64,000 bases of DNA. It comes from Monocercomonoides exilis (taxonomy: Eukaryota > Preaxostyla > Oxymonadida > Polymastigidae). The stretch covers positions 1,676,501 through 1,740,500 of the forward strand of contig LSRY02000012.1 in assembly GCA_001643675.2 (NCBI GenBank), read 5' to 3'. The notes under the pieces were generated by a model. It was given only the letters and a program-made list of their open reading frames with translations, was not told where the DNA came from and did no database searches. This document shows positions 22,301 to 36,549 of the stretch, in pieces. The position numbers were made by a program, and so were the translations under genes. Within the stretch, counting starts at the first letter, position 1; each line of letters starts with the position of its first letter.

Positions 22301-23193
22301 AATATGCACTTTTGTCAAAGGAAAGAGAAATTGCAGTTGCGCGGGCAATTGCAGAGAGAGAAAAGGCAACAAAGCTGGCAAAGCAGAAGGAGCAACACGA
22401 TATTCTTCTCAAGCAAATGAAGGAAGAGAAGTATTCGATGCCCGCAACTGTTGGATACAACGAAATGGGTGATCCATTCACACTTCATGAAGATGAGTCT
22501 CTTGAGGAAGTTTTGAGGAGAAAGGCAAATTATGAATCTCAGCTCAGAAGGCAGATTAACGAAAAAGCATCTGCTGCTCGAGCAAAAGAAGAGGAAGAAA
22601 AGCAATTCGCAGAAAAGTCTGCAGCGATGGAAAGAGAAGTACGAGAAAAAGAAGCTGAAGATGAGCTTCAATTGAGAATGCTCAAGCAAAGGCAGCAAGC
22701 AGAAGCATATGCAAAGCAGCTGTCTGAAAGGAAATATGATCCTGGCGTGGTTGGATATGATGCCGAGGGGGATCCTTTCACAAAAGGAGAGTCTGCTGCA
22801 GAAGTTGCGGCTCGCAAGATTGCTAATCAGCGCAAGCTTGCAGAAGGATACGAAAAACAAATGGAAAAAATTGCTGCTCAAAGGCAAAGAGAAAAGGAGG
22901 AAAGCGATTTAGATGCTGCATTAACAAGAGATTGCGATGCAAGAGAATTGGAGGCAGAAAGACTGAAGGAAGAAGAGCACAAACGTTATGAAGCATCTTA
23001 TGGGCGACTTTTAAGAGAGCAAATCGATAAAGAGGCTGACAAAAAAAGGAAGGCTGCAGCTGAACATGAAAACAATGGTTGCATGTATCTCTCTCCAGAT
23101 ATTGGAGAGGTACCTGAATTGGTAGATTGCGAGCAACCGTATTATAGACGCAGAAAGATTACAAAGAAGGAAAGATTGCTTTATGGATTTTGA
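19330..23193 (+). CDS. CCDC81-like protein with HU domains and zinc ribbon
   Basis: Three exons (19330-19458, 19522-20473, 20792-23193) encode 1,160 residues. The N-terminus resembles the HU-type domains of CCDC81, a centrosome/cilium-associated protein: ILAIWNGCIYFLEESMKQGK, spliced to GVIFPNFGTFTFQIEKLNVG, then RKPVFFMDKSFSAAHGV. A second HU-like region follows to about residue 190. After a disordered middle comes a Cys cluster, CxxC-x12-CxxC, near residues 716-737, also seen in CCDC81 relatives and likely to bind zinc. The last 400 residues are a Glu/Lys/Arg/Ala-rich coiled coil containing the repeated motif GY-x4-GDPFT at least twice. Oxymonads have flagella, so a basal-body or cytoskeletal role is plausible but inferred. 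The second intron contains a large TTTTC array. Confidence 0.75.
20487..20638 (+). repeat. TTTTC pentanucleotide array in an intron
   Basis: About 30 perfect copies of TTTTC occupy roughly half of the 318-base second intron of the CCDC81-like gene. The array is pyrimidine-only on the coding strand. It is open in all frames, which makes a false Phe/Leu/Ser exon if read through, but GTTTGC at 20474 and the TTTAG acceptor at 20791 join the flanking exons in phase. Confidence 0.92.
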
Positions 23194-23857
23194 AAGATAG
23201 GCATAAAAATTTAGTTGAAATTATGAAATATTGATTTTTCAATATCTTTAAACAACCCGTTAAATTTCTCTATTTCTATCTGTTTTTATTTTTGTGAAAA
23301 ATTTTTACATCAATATTTTGTGCACTCAATTCATGTGTTATATGAGTGGAAAACTAAATTATCATGCCTACCTTTAATAATACAACGTTGAAAGGGAATT
23401 TTAACTTTGAACAAATTGTTTTCTTTCCATTAACTTTATCTTGCAACATTAATAATGCACTTCACTTCTATTTTCTTTAACGATGTTTCACATCACGATA
23501 TTTTCAAAATATTGTTTTGCAAAAATAAAATTTTTGCATATCTCCATTGTGTTTCAACATGTACTGTAGACATTCAAAACGAATCGAGATTTATTAAAAT
23601 GATTATATTGTATTCAAAATAAGGAGAAACAACAAAGCAATGTTATCCAATCTTAAAAAGAAACTAATGCAAAGAATAGAAACAAATATCATTTGAAAAA
23701 TATTCCATCATTTCTCATACAGCCGAAATGGAAAATAAAAGAATTTAATGGTATTTTAAATGCATCAAATTATCAAGCATTTCCTTACTCATTTATAAAA
23801 AAGTTTTGCTTTAGAAAAGGTTTTTTTGCAAAATAGATTGTGAAAAAGGAAGAAAAA

Positions 23858-23948
<91 letters not shown>

Positions 23949-24262
23949 AAAAAAATTAAATAAATAAAAAATTAAAAAAATTACCATTATTTATGCTTCC
24001 TAACTCCAACCATGAAAATACAGCAATACCATCCGTATGATTGCTGATTTTTTCTTTTTCATTGCATTTCATTGTTTTCATTTTTCTCTTTTCATTCAAT
24101 CACTTCCCTCATCCAGTCAAACTGTGGCTTCTGATTCTCATTTCTCAACTCTCTTCGATGAACCCTCTCTTATCCCACATCTTCTAATCTTCACCTTTTG
24201 AAGAAGCAATATCAGACACTTTTGTATTTTTTGAAAATTATTTTCTTTCAGACTGAACATGC
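23194..24262. other. intergenic region with microsatellite
   Basis: AT-rich DNA between convergent 3' ends of the CCDC81-like gene and the giant beta-helix gene. It contains the CA microsatellite listed next. I see no gene or RNA signal in it. Confidence 0.6.
23859..23946. repeat. (CA)44 microsatellite
   Basis: An uninterrupted run of 44 CA dinucleotides in intergenic DNA. Its perfection suggests active slippage and length polymorphism between strains. Alternating purine-pyrimidine runs of this kind can adopt Z-DNA. Confidence 0.97.
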
Positions 24263-27200
24263 TCATCTCACCCTCGAGACAAACGAGCTTTCTTCTGTCA
24301 TCGTTCCACTTTCCTCATTCTCATCTTCTGTTTCACCAGTGATGTCAATCGCATCTGAAATAGTAACCATCGCTGTGCCCGATGGAAATCGCTGGATGAA
24401 CTCTCGCTTCAACTCAACAAGTGTTGGACGGCTTCCACTCTCTTCCAACATGCACCTCTCCGAAATCGCACCAATAGGCAACTCTCGAATGCATTCAACT
24501 TTTGGCCTCTCTCCATTCACAATTTTCTGCCCTGCAACTTCCGCTTCAAACTCCCAAAACGGGATCTTGAGTGTCAGACACTCCCACAGCATCATCCCGA
24601 TCGAGAACGACACTGACTCCTTTGTCGCTCCCATCTTCTTGTTGATCAACAATTCAGGTGCCTTCCACCTCAGACACTCTTTCTTGAAGTCGTCCTCATC
24701 CTCAAATGCTGATGAGGGGAGAGAGTCTTCATCATCATCATCATCATCTCCACTTGCAGATGTTACAACAGTTGATGAAGAGATAGATGATGAATCTGAA
24801 TCACCATCAGATGAGAAGTCAGAGTGCATCACAATACAGATAACCATGTGCTCAGAGAATAGCACAATGTGAGGACTGAGATTGGCAAGTGATTGAAGTG
24901 GATTTTCCATTTCGTCAAATGAATGGAGAGCGAGATTAGCAACCCAAAACAAGACCTGGGCAGCTGTCTGCTCTCTTTCTTTCAAACTCCCAATTGCCAT
25001 CTCCTTCTTCTCGTTCTTTCCATGCAAAAGCATGAACAGCGAATCCCTCAAGTCAACAATCAGCTTCTCGTAAGGGCATGAGCAGGCCATTGCATCCACC
25101 AGATTCGACATCGACGAGGTAGTTGGGCACAAACTCTCCGATCGAACAAACGTGGATTCTGTGTCTGAAGTGTCTGTTGTTGAAGTGGATGAAATAGAAG
25201 GAGAAGGTGTTCTCTTTCTAATCTCTTCTTCTTCAACCTTTTCCAATGCCCATTCAGGAATCTTGTCTGAATCTCTTCCCAATATGTATTCTGTTGATCC
25301 ACTCTCAGAAAGAAGATGTTCTGATGACTCCGAATGTCCCAAGCTTTTCTCATACACCCTCTTTTTTATCCTCTCTTCATTCTTCTTTTCTGCCTCCTTC
25401 TCTGCTCTTCTCCATTGCTCCTCAGGCGACATCTCCATCGTCACCATCTCAAACGCCTTCGGATCTTTTCTGATATTATCGTTCACAATCTCTTGCAATT
25501 CCTCATTTCTTTCCTTCACCTTTCTCCACCGAACAACCAAAACAACAATCACTGCCAGCAACACAATGAAAACTGCACATGCAACCACAATAATAACCCA
25601 AAATGAGTTTGATCCTTTCCCTCCTTGAACAACATTTCCATCACCATTCTTCTCAGGCTCTGTTCTGTTCTTCAGGATGAAAGAGTCAGTGAATGATTGT
25701 TCATTGGAGCTCCCAAACAGAACGCACACTCTCACTTCTGCTTCGTCTCCAGCCTCAGCCATTGTCTTCGAAGGCACACTCCCTTCTGCTTCTGTCTCAG
25801 ACACATATCCATTTCCATCAAACCCATATTTTTCGATCTGCTTTTCATCACCTATCTGCTTCACAACCATGAACAATAAGTTGCAAGGGAGCAGCAGCTT
25901 CCCTTTGAACATAAGCTTCACTTCAGCTCCTGCTTCTTTTGTTTCAACACGCTCCAATGATGGAATGAAGAATGATGATGCTCTTTCTGATGCAATCCCT
26001 TCAAAGAGGCATCCTTCATTCAAAAACCAAAGTGATGTGTTTTTCTCAAAGCCATCTCCTCCTTTCAAGCTGGAAATGGTCAGCGAAGCAGAATCCGAGC
26101 AAATAATGTTTCTTCGCACAGATGGGTAATTCTCAATCGAAGGGCTGTTGTTGCTGAAATTACCTGCCTCAATCATCACATATCCTCCACTCACACTCAT
26201 TCCTCCTTTTGAGGAGTTGCAGATTATAGTGTCTTTCATCTCAATTTTGCTGTTTTTCAAATCCACAAGAGATCCATTCCACTTACACAGCTCCTTTTCA
26301 CAGTTATTATTCAAATCTTTTCCGATTTCATTTAAAATTCCTCCAGCAAATATGCAATTATCAAAGCAACCTTCTTCACAATTTACCAAACTTAAAATGA
26401 TCCCTTTCTCTTTTCCACTCGTATCTCTGCTAAAAGTGCAGTTTTCCATTTTAATAAAAAGTGAATTTGAGGAACTTTCTATAACACTTCCTGAAAAGAA
26501 ATTTTCTGAAAAATTTTCATTCTTTAAATATAATTTGCATTTTGAATTGCTATCAAAACTTATTATTTTCATTAATGAAGATTTCATCACAAACGTAGAT
26601 TCAGATGGGCAATTCGTTGAAAACAACGACATTGTCGAATATAGATTCACACATATTAATTCATTAATATAAGTTCTTGTGTCAATCAGTTTAAATCCTT
26701 TCCCATTTATTTTGACAGATGAAATTTTCAGCTGAGAAATGTCTAACTCACATTCTTCGCAATCAATTAATTTATCCACTTCCATTTCCTTTAGATCCCC
26801 TTTCTCGATTGCGATTATACTTTTCATAGCTTTCAAGATTCCAGGAATCCTATATTCAAGACTTTTTTCGTTTCCAAAACAGCTGGTTATGATATTGTTA
26901 CCAAACGAACAAAATACAATCTTCAACGAGCCATTTTGAACTCCAAAAACAAATTGATGAGATTTGTTTTCCGTCACAGATACAAAAAAAGATATTCCTT
27001 CAACAACAACATTTCCCACAACATCAATAACCCATTCAAGTTCTGAGCTCATGCTTTCATCAATATCTATTCTTGCCTTTGTTTGTGTTCTCCCACGTAA
27101 TATCATCTCTTCTAGCCTAATCTCCTTTTCTATGATACTTGCTTCGTCCACAATCAACATTAAAAATATATCCCCATATAAATGTCCAAGGCCATATTCA

Positions 27201-30200
27201 ACGCTTCGGCATGGGAAATTGATTATCCCGCACTGTCTTTCATCGCTTCCTCCTTTTCCTTCAGAACTTGAGACAATAATCATGTTCTCTTGGAAATAGG
27301 TTATAAACCCAATCAAATCAACAGGTTCGTCTATGTATTTTGTGTTATCTATCCCAAAAATCGCATTAATTCTGTTATATTTCTCTTCATTCAAGTCCAT
27401 CTGGAACTGCAATTCGTTGATCTGCCTCTCGATATCTTCACATTCAACAAATATATCTCTTCCCTTCCAACCACTGTTCTCCGTAAATTTACATCTATCA
27501 AAAACAAAATCCAATTTTCCTGTCTCAAAACTCCTCAAATATATTCCTCCGCCTTTTCCTTTCGTTCGACTACACTCGCACTGATTCACAAATCCACCTT
27601 TCATTTGAAGAAACCCTTCTTCACACAATTCAAAATATCCCATTCCTCCAATCTCAGATTCTGCTGATTGGCACAGCATGAAGGTTGTGGCCTCAATTGA
27701 TAATTCAATATGGTTGCAAGAAGAAGGAGAAAATGTGCATGCTCCATTCGACTCTCTTACAACGTTTAAGAACTGACTTCCATTAATCTCCATTTCTGTC
27801 TTCTCTCCATTATTTTGATATTTAAACGGTACGATTCGAAAAATACTTCCACTTACGATTTTCACAGATTCGATCTCCACTTCTTTAACGTGAACTTTGC
27901 ATCCATCTGCAATATAAAATAAATTGTTTCTCACATTTATCTTCTCAATTACAGTACACTCAACACTAAGTTCACCTTTGACAATCCAGGCAATGCTGCA
28001 ATCCATCGTTGCTTCTGTTAATCCTGTCCATCCGATCCTGCATCTTTCCAAATGTGTCTTTCCATTTTCGTTCGCAATAAGCCCTCTCTGCTTACTTCCC
28101 AATGATTCCGAGCCCCATAATTTTAACCATGTCAGTGATAATTCTCCCTTGTTGATCATCTCTGGATCATCTTCTTGTTCCGTTTCTTTCAAGAATGTTA
28201 TTTCTCCATATCCTTCATCTTCTTCATCTTTCTGCCCAGATGAGATGCAAAATCCTGAAAGATCAAAGCCATTTCGAAATGGAATACAACCTTCAATTGT
28301 CATCTTTTTGTTTATCTCTTCGGCATTGAAATGCTTCATTCCCTCTATAAATGTTTGGCATGGATCTTTCTTGCTCCCACATCGCTTAACATCGAAACCT
28401 CGAGATGATATATGAACTATTGATGAACTATAAGTAACTAAAAATCGAAGCAGATCGGTATCAGTATGAAAAGCATCTGTTCCACAATATAATGATTCAT
28501 CATCTTCAAATCCTTCATCTCCAAACACAAACGTCTCCGCGTTCACAGTTTTATTTAAGTTACTGCAAAGAACAAAAATGTTTTTCCCTTTCCATGCTTT
28601 ATTGTTCCTAAATCTCACTCCTTCAAATATAAACGGTTTCTCGGATCTAGCTTCAACACAGCTCAAGAATAGACCCCCACCTCTCCCTTCATTTTCATTG
28701 CATTCGCATTCTTCCATCGTGGTATCGTTCACAAAAATTATTTCTTCTTCTTTTATAAATGCTTCCATAATTCCTCCTTGCTTGTTCTGCTGACTCAAAA
28801 CATGTTCAAAAGTGCATGTTTCAAGAACAGTTGAAGATTTTCCTTTTAAAGGAGCACTCAAATACATTCCTGTGCGTATTTCGCACTCCACTAAATGCAA
28901 TACTCCACCCAAATTTTCAACGACGGAAAACTCTTTGATTTCATTTGTCAAACTGTGAAACTTGCATTTCTTCATTTTTAATTCATTTCCTGTTGATTTA
29001 AAAACTATTTTATGAGGATCATTTAATTTTGATGGAAAGTTAATCACAATATTCTCCAATTGCAACACGTTGTCATTTTGAAAAATGCAATCTTGATCCT
29101 CACCTTCAATTCCTTCATTCACTTCGATAATTCCTGCTTCTTCCTCATTAAATGATACTATCACAAACTGATTAACACAAAACTCATTAGTGACTGAAAT
29201 CTTTCCTGAAATTATCATCTCCTTTTCGCTCACTGATTCATCAATATTCTCATATCCCTTTCTAAATGTTTCGCACGGATGCTCTCTTTTTCCACAGCCA
29301 TACACGTCCAAGCCCGATTCTGACACAAGAACAGACTCAAATTGTCCTTTTATCAAAAATAATGTGAGTTCCACATCATCGTTTTTAAAGTTTGTTCTAT
29401 CTTTTCCTTTCATATCTGTAATTAGAAATCCATTTTCATCAAAAATTTTTATTACAAATCGATTTTTGTTAACAGTATCATTCAAATTTCTGCATTCAAT
29501 AAACATATCTTTTCCAGAAAACGCCTTATTTTCTCTGAATGTTGGATTTTCCATTGAAACATAATTTTTCGAATCATCGAACATATATAAATACATCCCT
29601 CCTCCTTTCCCTGTATCTTCATTGACGTAACATTCTTCCATTTCTGTTTCTTCCACTTCAACCTGCTCATCTGAAGAAATGCTGCATGACAATGCTCCTC
29701 CGTTTCCTTCTTCGTTTTTGCATCCCCTGAATGTGCATCTTTCTTTTATATCCACTATCTTTGCATTCTCAAGATTCAGCACTTGCCCTTTTTTCGTCAA
29801 ACATCCATTACATGAACAATTTCTCAACACAACTTCAAATCCATCTCTTCCAATTATTAGTCCTCTTCCCTCCATTTCTATTTCTCCAACTGTAACATTT
29901 CTCAAGGTCAATTTGCCGCCAGTAACACTCGCTATTCCCGAATCTCCATTGAAGTTGATGCCATTCAGTGCAACACTTGCAAACACTCCTTCGGATCCTT
30001 CAAATCGACAGAGTAACAAATCTGTATTGGAATTAACCTCTCCAGCACAAACTTCACACTGCTCCACGCTAACACGTCCAACACATGAATAAATGAGCTC
30101 ATGTTTTTCAGATTTATGTGGTAAATCAATTATTAGTCTACTTAGCACAAGTTCTGTTGTGCTTATTCCTCTTGCAATACGGAAATGCCCTTGAATCCCA

Positions 30201-33200
30201 ATTTCAAGTTTTGACTTATTTTCCTCTGTATGTCCGCGAACTGTCAGCCCAATTCCGTTTCGATCGATCTCTCCATCAAGGTTGTTGGAGTTATTGAGAT
30301 GAATTGTTGTCTGATTGTTCTTCATTTTTGAATATCCTTCAATCAAACTTGAACAAGGCAGATGGGCATACCCACAATCATTCTCTGATTTTATTCCACT
30401 CATCACATATACAACAGCTGTTGACGGAGGATAAATAAACAAAATCAAAGAATTGCTGATTACCGGACTTACAGAGTCATCATAAACCCACTTCGAATTC
30501 AGCTCATCTTCTTCATTCACTGACCCTTTCCAACATTCTTCATTCACCATGAAGCTTGGAGATAGGCAAACGAGATATACATCCTTTCCAATATGAGCCT
30601 TATTCTCTGCATATTCTGCATTTCTAATCCAATACTCCAATGAAACATCGCTTAATTTAAGAAACATTCCTCCTCCAAGGCCTGACGCTTCATCGACAAA
30701 ACAGTCGTGTACGGTTCCTTTGTCCCAATGGAAAATTCCTCCTTTCTTCATTTCAACAAAAATTCCTCCTCCACGCATCTGTCCACTCTCCATACACTTG
30801 CAACTTCGCAAAGTATTATTCTCCATTTCAAACGTTTTTCCTTCTCCAACAATCCCAACAACAGTTCCACCACTTCCTTTAAAGCGATTCTCGTTTTCGA
30901 TTGTTACATTATGCATACTCAATGATGAATTTTCGTTTGAACATATCATCCCGCAATCAACAACTTTAACATTTTCAATCTCCACATTCCTCAACTCAAA
31001 AGTTGATCCAGATGCTGATAAAAGCATTCCAAAAGAAATGTTTCCTTCTAACAACCTCAAAGTACATTGTTCCATCACACATGTTGCTCTGTTTCCCTTT
31101 GAATATATTAACCCTTCTCCACATGATAATTTCAGTGATTCAATTTGCAAATTCTCTATTATCATCTCCCCGTTTGTAATCCATATAAATGATATCTTCA
31201 TTACTCCATTTACGCACTCCAGGCTACACTCATTTAAATGTGCTTTTGACCCACTGCAGTGAAGCAAGCAGGATATCTCTTCGTTCACAATCGAATCGAC
31301 ACTAATCCGAATTCCTTTGATAGTTACTTTGCTTTGCATTTCAATGATTCCATTTCCATTCAATTCTCCTTCATATCCAAACAGTATTGTTGTGTTTTTC
31401 TCTTCGACGTCCATCTGAATGGCATTTTCCCAAAATACAAGTCGATTCCGGATGCAAAATTGTGGAAGCAATCGAATTTGGGAAAGGCCTATTCCATCAC
31501 ATAAAGATATTACATGCTTAATTGTCTGGCATGAAAAGTCTTTAAATCCGCATCCTTTCACATCATTTCCGTCATTCCCCACGTAATAAGGAGGTACGAA
31601 TTCTCGAAGAAATACCACTAGTGGCAAAGCACAACTTTGATCTTCATTCTCATATCCATTCATTTCTTCAAGGTCTGGAATATCACTCACATCAAGTTTA
31701 AAATCAAATGCAAAATGTTCTCTTATAACTATCCGAGAGAGAGACTCTCCGCACACAAATATATTCTTTCCTTTCCAAGCCTTGCAATCTTGAAACTGTA
31801 AGTCTGCAAGACTAATTCCTGATCTCCCTCCATCGCATTCAACATAGAATCCTCCACCAAGACCTTTATTATATTCCACTCCTTGTCCAACTTTGCACTC
31901 CAAAAACGTGCAATTTTCTAAAGTCAGCCATCCGTCTCCTTCAACACTTGTCGCGATCGCTCCACCAACTCTATTCACTCCTCGGGATTCGCAATCACAA
32001 AATGAGCAGTTCTTCATGCTTGCTCCATCTATCTGACTCACTCTTTTCAAGTCAATGCACGAACCATTTCCGTCCTTCTGCACACAGCCGAAAAAGTTCC
32101 ACTCCTCTAATTTCATTCTTCCGGAAACTGATATCAGATTATATCCCGTTTCAACAACAGTTTCAAAGAGTTCAGAACCAAATATTACGCACTTTCCCTC
32201 AAGTGAACCTCCTTCAATTTCAATTAATGAATATCCTATCGTTGTCCCTTCTATCAATTCGAACATGCAATTTGTCAGCTCTAAATTCGAACTACTCCAG
32301 AATAATTGGTTAATTCCTTCCTTCATCACATTTGGAAGTTGAAAAAAAGTATTTTCGAAAGCTAACACAATATTCGAATATATAATTGATGTTTGCTGAT
32401 CGACTCCAATTGCATTTTCAACAGAAATTGAAGTTAATTCTTGTTTTCCGATGATTCTATAAGCAGTTTCTGTTGAAGAAACTCTGAAACAAATGGCATT
32501 TTTAATAGCAACTTCAGTTTCCATTAAAAATTTCCATTCGTTTGAAGGTGATGGATTGCACCATATTCCTATTGCCCAATCAATTGAAGCACATGGTGCC
32601 TCTTCATATCCGCATCCACTGAAATCGAAGCCTCCTATGCCATTAATATGAACTGTTTCACTTATATTATTCCACAGATACACAACCAGTGGGATGACAT
32701 ATTCTTCTCCAGTTGTATCTCCTTCAAAGCCATTAAGTTCGTCCAGTTTTCTTTCTTCTTCATCATTCATTATCCATCCAATGTTTGCCTCATTTACAAT
32801 TCGCTTCAAATTTGCGCTTCTCAAAAATATTTTTTTTCCTGTCCATGCTTCACATCCTTCAAAAAACACATTTTTCAATTCAAATCCGCTCTGATCATCA
32901 CTAACATCAATAAATATCCCTCCACCTTTTCTTTTTGCTTCCTCTTCTATTGAAACCTTGCACTCTCTCATCTTGACATTTTGAACGTTTCCCATTCGCA
33001 TCATTCCGCTTTTCTCCACACGCACATAAACGGCTCCTCCATTACCGTTCTCACACTGACAATTTTTCAAACTTATATTATTCAATTCCCATAACTCCCC
33101 TTCTCCTATCGTCGGATCAAATATTGCTCCATTTCCTTCCTTGCGGATGATGTTTGATATTTCTGTATCTTCAAGCAGCACGTTTGTTGCTCCTTCAAAA

Positions 33201-35493
33201 AGTGCAACTCTATTCAGCTGTAATCCGGCAATGCAACATTCAAAAAATAGTATCTGTCCAAATGCTGCACAGAAAGGTGATTCTTCAATCGCTGTTTGTA
33301 CAGATTCCGCCAAAAAACCAATGTGAACTCTTTTCAACATTATCACTCCTTTATCATCCCCAGTTACAAAAGTCCTCCCAGAACCATTACTACAATGAAC
33401 AATCTCCACATCAGTTACCTCTAATGTGCATGAAGTTACAGTGAACATCGAGCAGCCTTCAACTATTCCTGCTTTTGTCAGTTGCGTTTGCATGCCTTCT
33501 TCTTTTACTCCTGTGATAGTTGCATTTAATGAGTTCACGTTAACGCCTTTTGCTTCAAAGAGACTGTAATTTCCAATTATAATTATTTCTTGTTTTCCGA
33601 AATCTCCAAAATCAGAAGAAAGAGCACGCTGAAGAGTTTGACATCCCTCTTTTATTGTTAATCCACACATCATAGAGTCTGTGCCATTTTCTTCAAGCAC
33701 ATACCTTCGTAAAATCCCATAAGGAAGCCAATTTTGCTTGTTCCATCCATGATTTGAAAGATATAAGTGGTTCCCTCCTTCCGTAAGTGTAAAAGACTCT
33801 ACAAATGGTGAATCTGTTGAGCAAGCATCACAATTTTCAAGATAGACATCCTTGCCATTTCCGCTATTCCCTTTGAATGCACAAAAATAAAACAATTTTG
33901 GATTCGGCTCTGTGATTCTCGATAAAGATCCAGAAATTCCTCCTCCATTATTATTAGTACTGCATTTCAAGAATACACAACTTCTGAAATTCAAAAAAAT
34001 AGAAGAATAAGCGTATATTTCAATTCCTCCTCCATTATCAATATTTGATTCACATTGAACAAATGAGCAATTATTATATTGAAATGATTTTTCAAGTTCA
34101 TGATCCATGAACATACATGAATTACTAATAGAGGCATCTTGCTGCATCATCACACCTCCTCCATAAGTTTGACAAGAGCAATTCTCAAATTTGATGCAAC
34201 TCATTGAAAGGCATTCACTTGTGTAATACACACATATTCCTCCAGCTTCGAATGATTGAGATTTGCAGCCTATGAATGAAGAATTTGTAATAACAAATCT
34301 TTTAACGAACAAACTCAGAATCGCTCCGCCGTCAGTAATTGTTTCACACTTCGCGAAAATGCAAGATTCAATATTTACTGATGCTGAAGGTTGTCCATTG
34401 ATAAAAATTGCAGCTCCGCTTGAACTTGCAGTTTTGCGCTCATTTCCAGTTAAAGCAGTACATGAATGCCATTTGCATTCTTTGAAGATGTAGTTTTCAT
34501 TTTCTTGAAGAATTTGTTGCTTCATAGTTTTATTATTTGACTCGCCTATTTGTCCTGAGCGGAAGTCATTCAGGAATGTGGTATTAAAAGCACAAATTGA
34601 GTTTCCTTCGTTAATTGATGATATTATTCTTCCATACATTTCATCCTCTACGGTGTTGAAAGTGCAACTAGAAATAAAATTATAACACTTTTGCTGTTCC
34701 CCCTTTTCGTTTTCTTTGCGGCATAATCCAGAGATGTTTCTAAAGAAACAATTAAATAATAAAGCTCTTGACAACGAATTTGAACAAAGAAGTGGATCCT
34801 TTGAGATTGTTTGAAATGAACATAGTGAAGAAAATGCAATAGTGATTCGTCCTTTTGCTCTAAAATTCGCGCAACCAATAGGAGAATCCACAAATGGACG
34901 AATCTTTGAGCATTTATTCATTACATTTGTCGAGACATTCAAAAGAAATAAACTGCCAGAACTTAAAGAAAACGGTGAATTCTGCGAATCGTTTAGAATT
35001 TCAAATATGCAATCCTCAATGTTCAGATTTGAGCACTCGTCCATTAAATGCATTGAATTCTTCTTTATCAACAGTTTGCATTTTCTCCACGAAGCTGTCG
35101 AATTTGATATACGACATTGTATATGAACTGCGCCTGAGGAAAAAGGTATTATCCATTAAAAAAATTTAAAAATCATAAATAATGACAGAAACAAATTTCG
35201 TTGAAAAGGGAAAAAATGTCACAAAAAAAGGAATCATAAACATTAATGGTTTATTAAAGTTAAAAGAATGATATGAGAATTCAAATACTTCTTTTTTCAA
35301 TCAAAGCTTGTTCATTTTTGTTTGCATTTTCAAATCTTTGATAATTCCGATAAACTTTTGAAGTGCAATTTATTTCAGAAGCTTTCCGTGTTGATGAAAA
35401 TTTCTCTGGTTGTGATTCGACTTGCAATAATACTCCTAATAACAATGAATAATGCAAAATGAGTCTCCGAAATAATGCTGATGTTGTTTTCAT
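24263..35493 (-). CDS. giant beta-helix membrane protein with C-terminal pseudokinase
   Basis: Two exons, 35493-35289 and 35133-24263 (donor GTATTT, acceptor CCTCAG), encode 3,691 residues. The first exon supplies a signal peptide (LILHYSLLLGVLLQVES). The ectodomain is a parallel right-handed beta-helix, seen in repeated short strands with GNGGAVY/GGGIF turns and scattered Cys. A module start, Cys-Gly-x(4-5)-Pro-Cys-x-Thr/Ser or a variant, recurs at about residues 559, 913, 1268, 1658, 2016, 2321 and 2708. Five of the modules also carry a WKGKNIFV-type segment. One membrane helix (FWVIIVVACAVFIVLLAVIV, about 3245-3270) is followed by a basic stop and a kinase-like domain at about 3420-3650. 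That domain has WKAPELL and SFSIGMMLWECLTLKIPFWE, but the expected HRD region reads NLSPHIVLF, no VAVK Lys is seen, and the Asp of subdomain IX is Ser. It is a pseudokinase, interrupted by a poly-Asp segment. The ligand is unknown; adhesion or signalling at the surface is inferred. Confidence 0.85.
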
Positions 35494-36549
35494 CTTTTGA
35501 AATGAAATCCCAAATAATTGTCTGATCTTTAAATTATATAATTATAAATGCTTGATGTGATATCTTCTAGAGATTTATTAATGGAATTGTTCATGAATAA
35601 ATCATAATTGTTTGAGACAAATTTCTATCTGATTTTGATAAAAAAAATCAGCTGTAACTTTTGAAGCCAAACTTAAAAAATTAATAAATTGGATAGGGAA
35701 ATTTTTTAATCTGAAATGTCATACCATCAAATCAAAATATTGCTGTCAATCAATCAAAAGAAAGATATGTGAAGATCTAAATTCTTAAATAGGTGGAAAA
35801 AAGCATCACATTGGAATATTCAATGTCTTCATAAACAAAGATCATGTAATTATGATAAAGCACATACACTGTGGTTCAGTTCTTGTTTTCGGCTTATTCC
35901 CGCATTTTTCAACAAAAGTGTGATTCTCTTCTATTTGGGTAAATTTCATTTAACATAACGAAATTCAATATTTCTTCGAATAAAGCAAGTGACAAGTATT
36001 TCAGTTTATTAAAAATCGTTGTTTGTCTACTTGAAAGTGCACCTTTCTGCACAACTGACTTTATTTTTTTATTTTATATTATTGATTTGGCATTAAAGTA
36101 ATTACAATTCATTCAGGAAATAAAAGCATATCGAATATATATATAATCCTTATCAAAATATTCTTGCTTATTTGCATTTGTACCCCTGATTGGTATGTGT
36201 TAAATGCAATAAATTAGATTCGTTCAGTTGCAATCCTAGGATTATTCTTCAACAAGTGAGCATATTTTTCATAATCACTGATCGTTGTCCTGTCATAATG
36301 TGTTGCTAAAGTTTTCAAAATTTGATGTTATGTCCATTTTATCAATTTTTTCCTGTTATTGTCCCATTTTGAAAAAAAAATGCCTTTTTCCAACAAATTA
36401 AAATTTTGGAAATAATGCATTCCACATTCGACTGTTATAAAAAAAAATAAAAATTAAAAAAAGAGAATAAATTTTCGAAAATGTAATAAAAATTCTGAAA
36501 AACAACAAATAAATATTTGTTATTAATTCGTAATAAGGAGCATATTATT
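35494..36549. other. divergent intergenic region, nothing recognised
   Basis: About 1 kb of very AT-rich DNA between the starts of the giant beta-helix gene (minus) and the Rho GEF gene (plus), so it should contain two promoters. I see no specific element, no open frame of note and no RNA gene. Confidence 0.5.

Noticed and set aside
24198-24872. 224-codon plus frame opposite the pseudokinase region
   Set aside because: Fully antisense to the conserved kinase-like domain, rich in Ser from reversed acidic codons.
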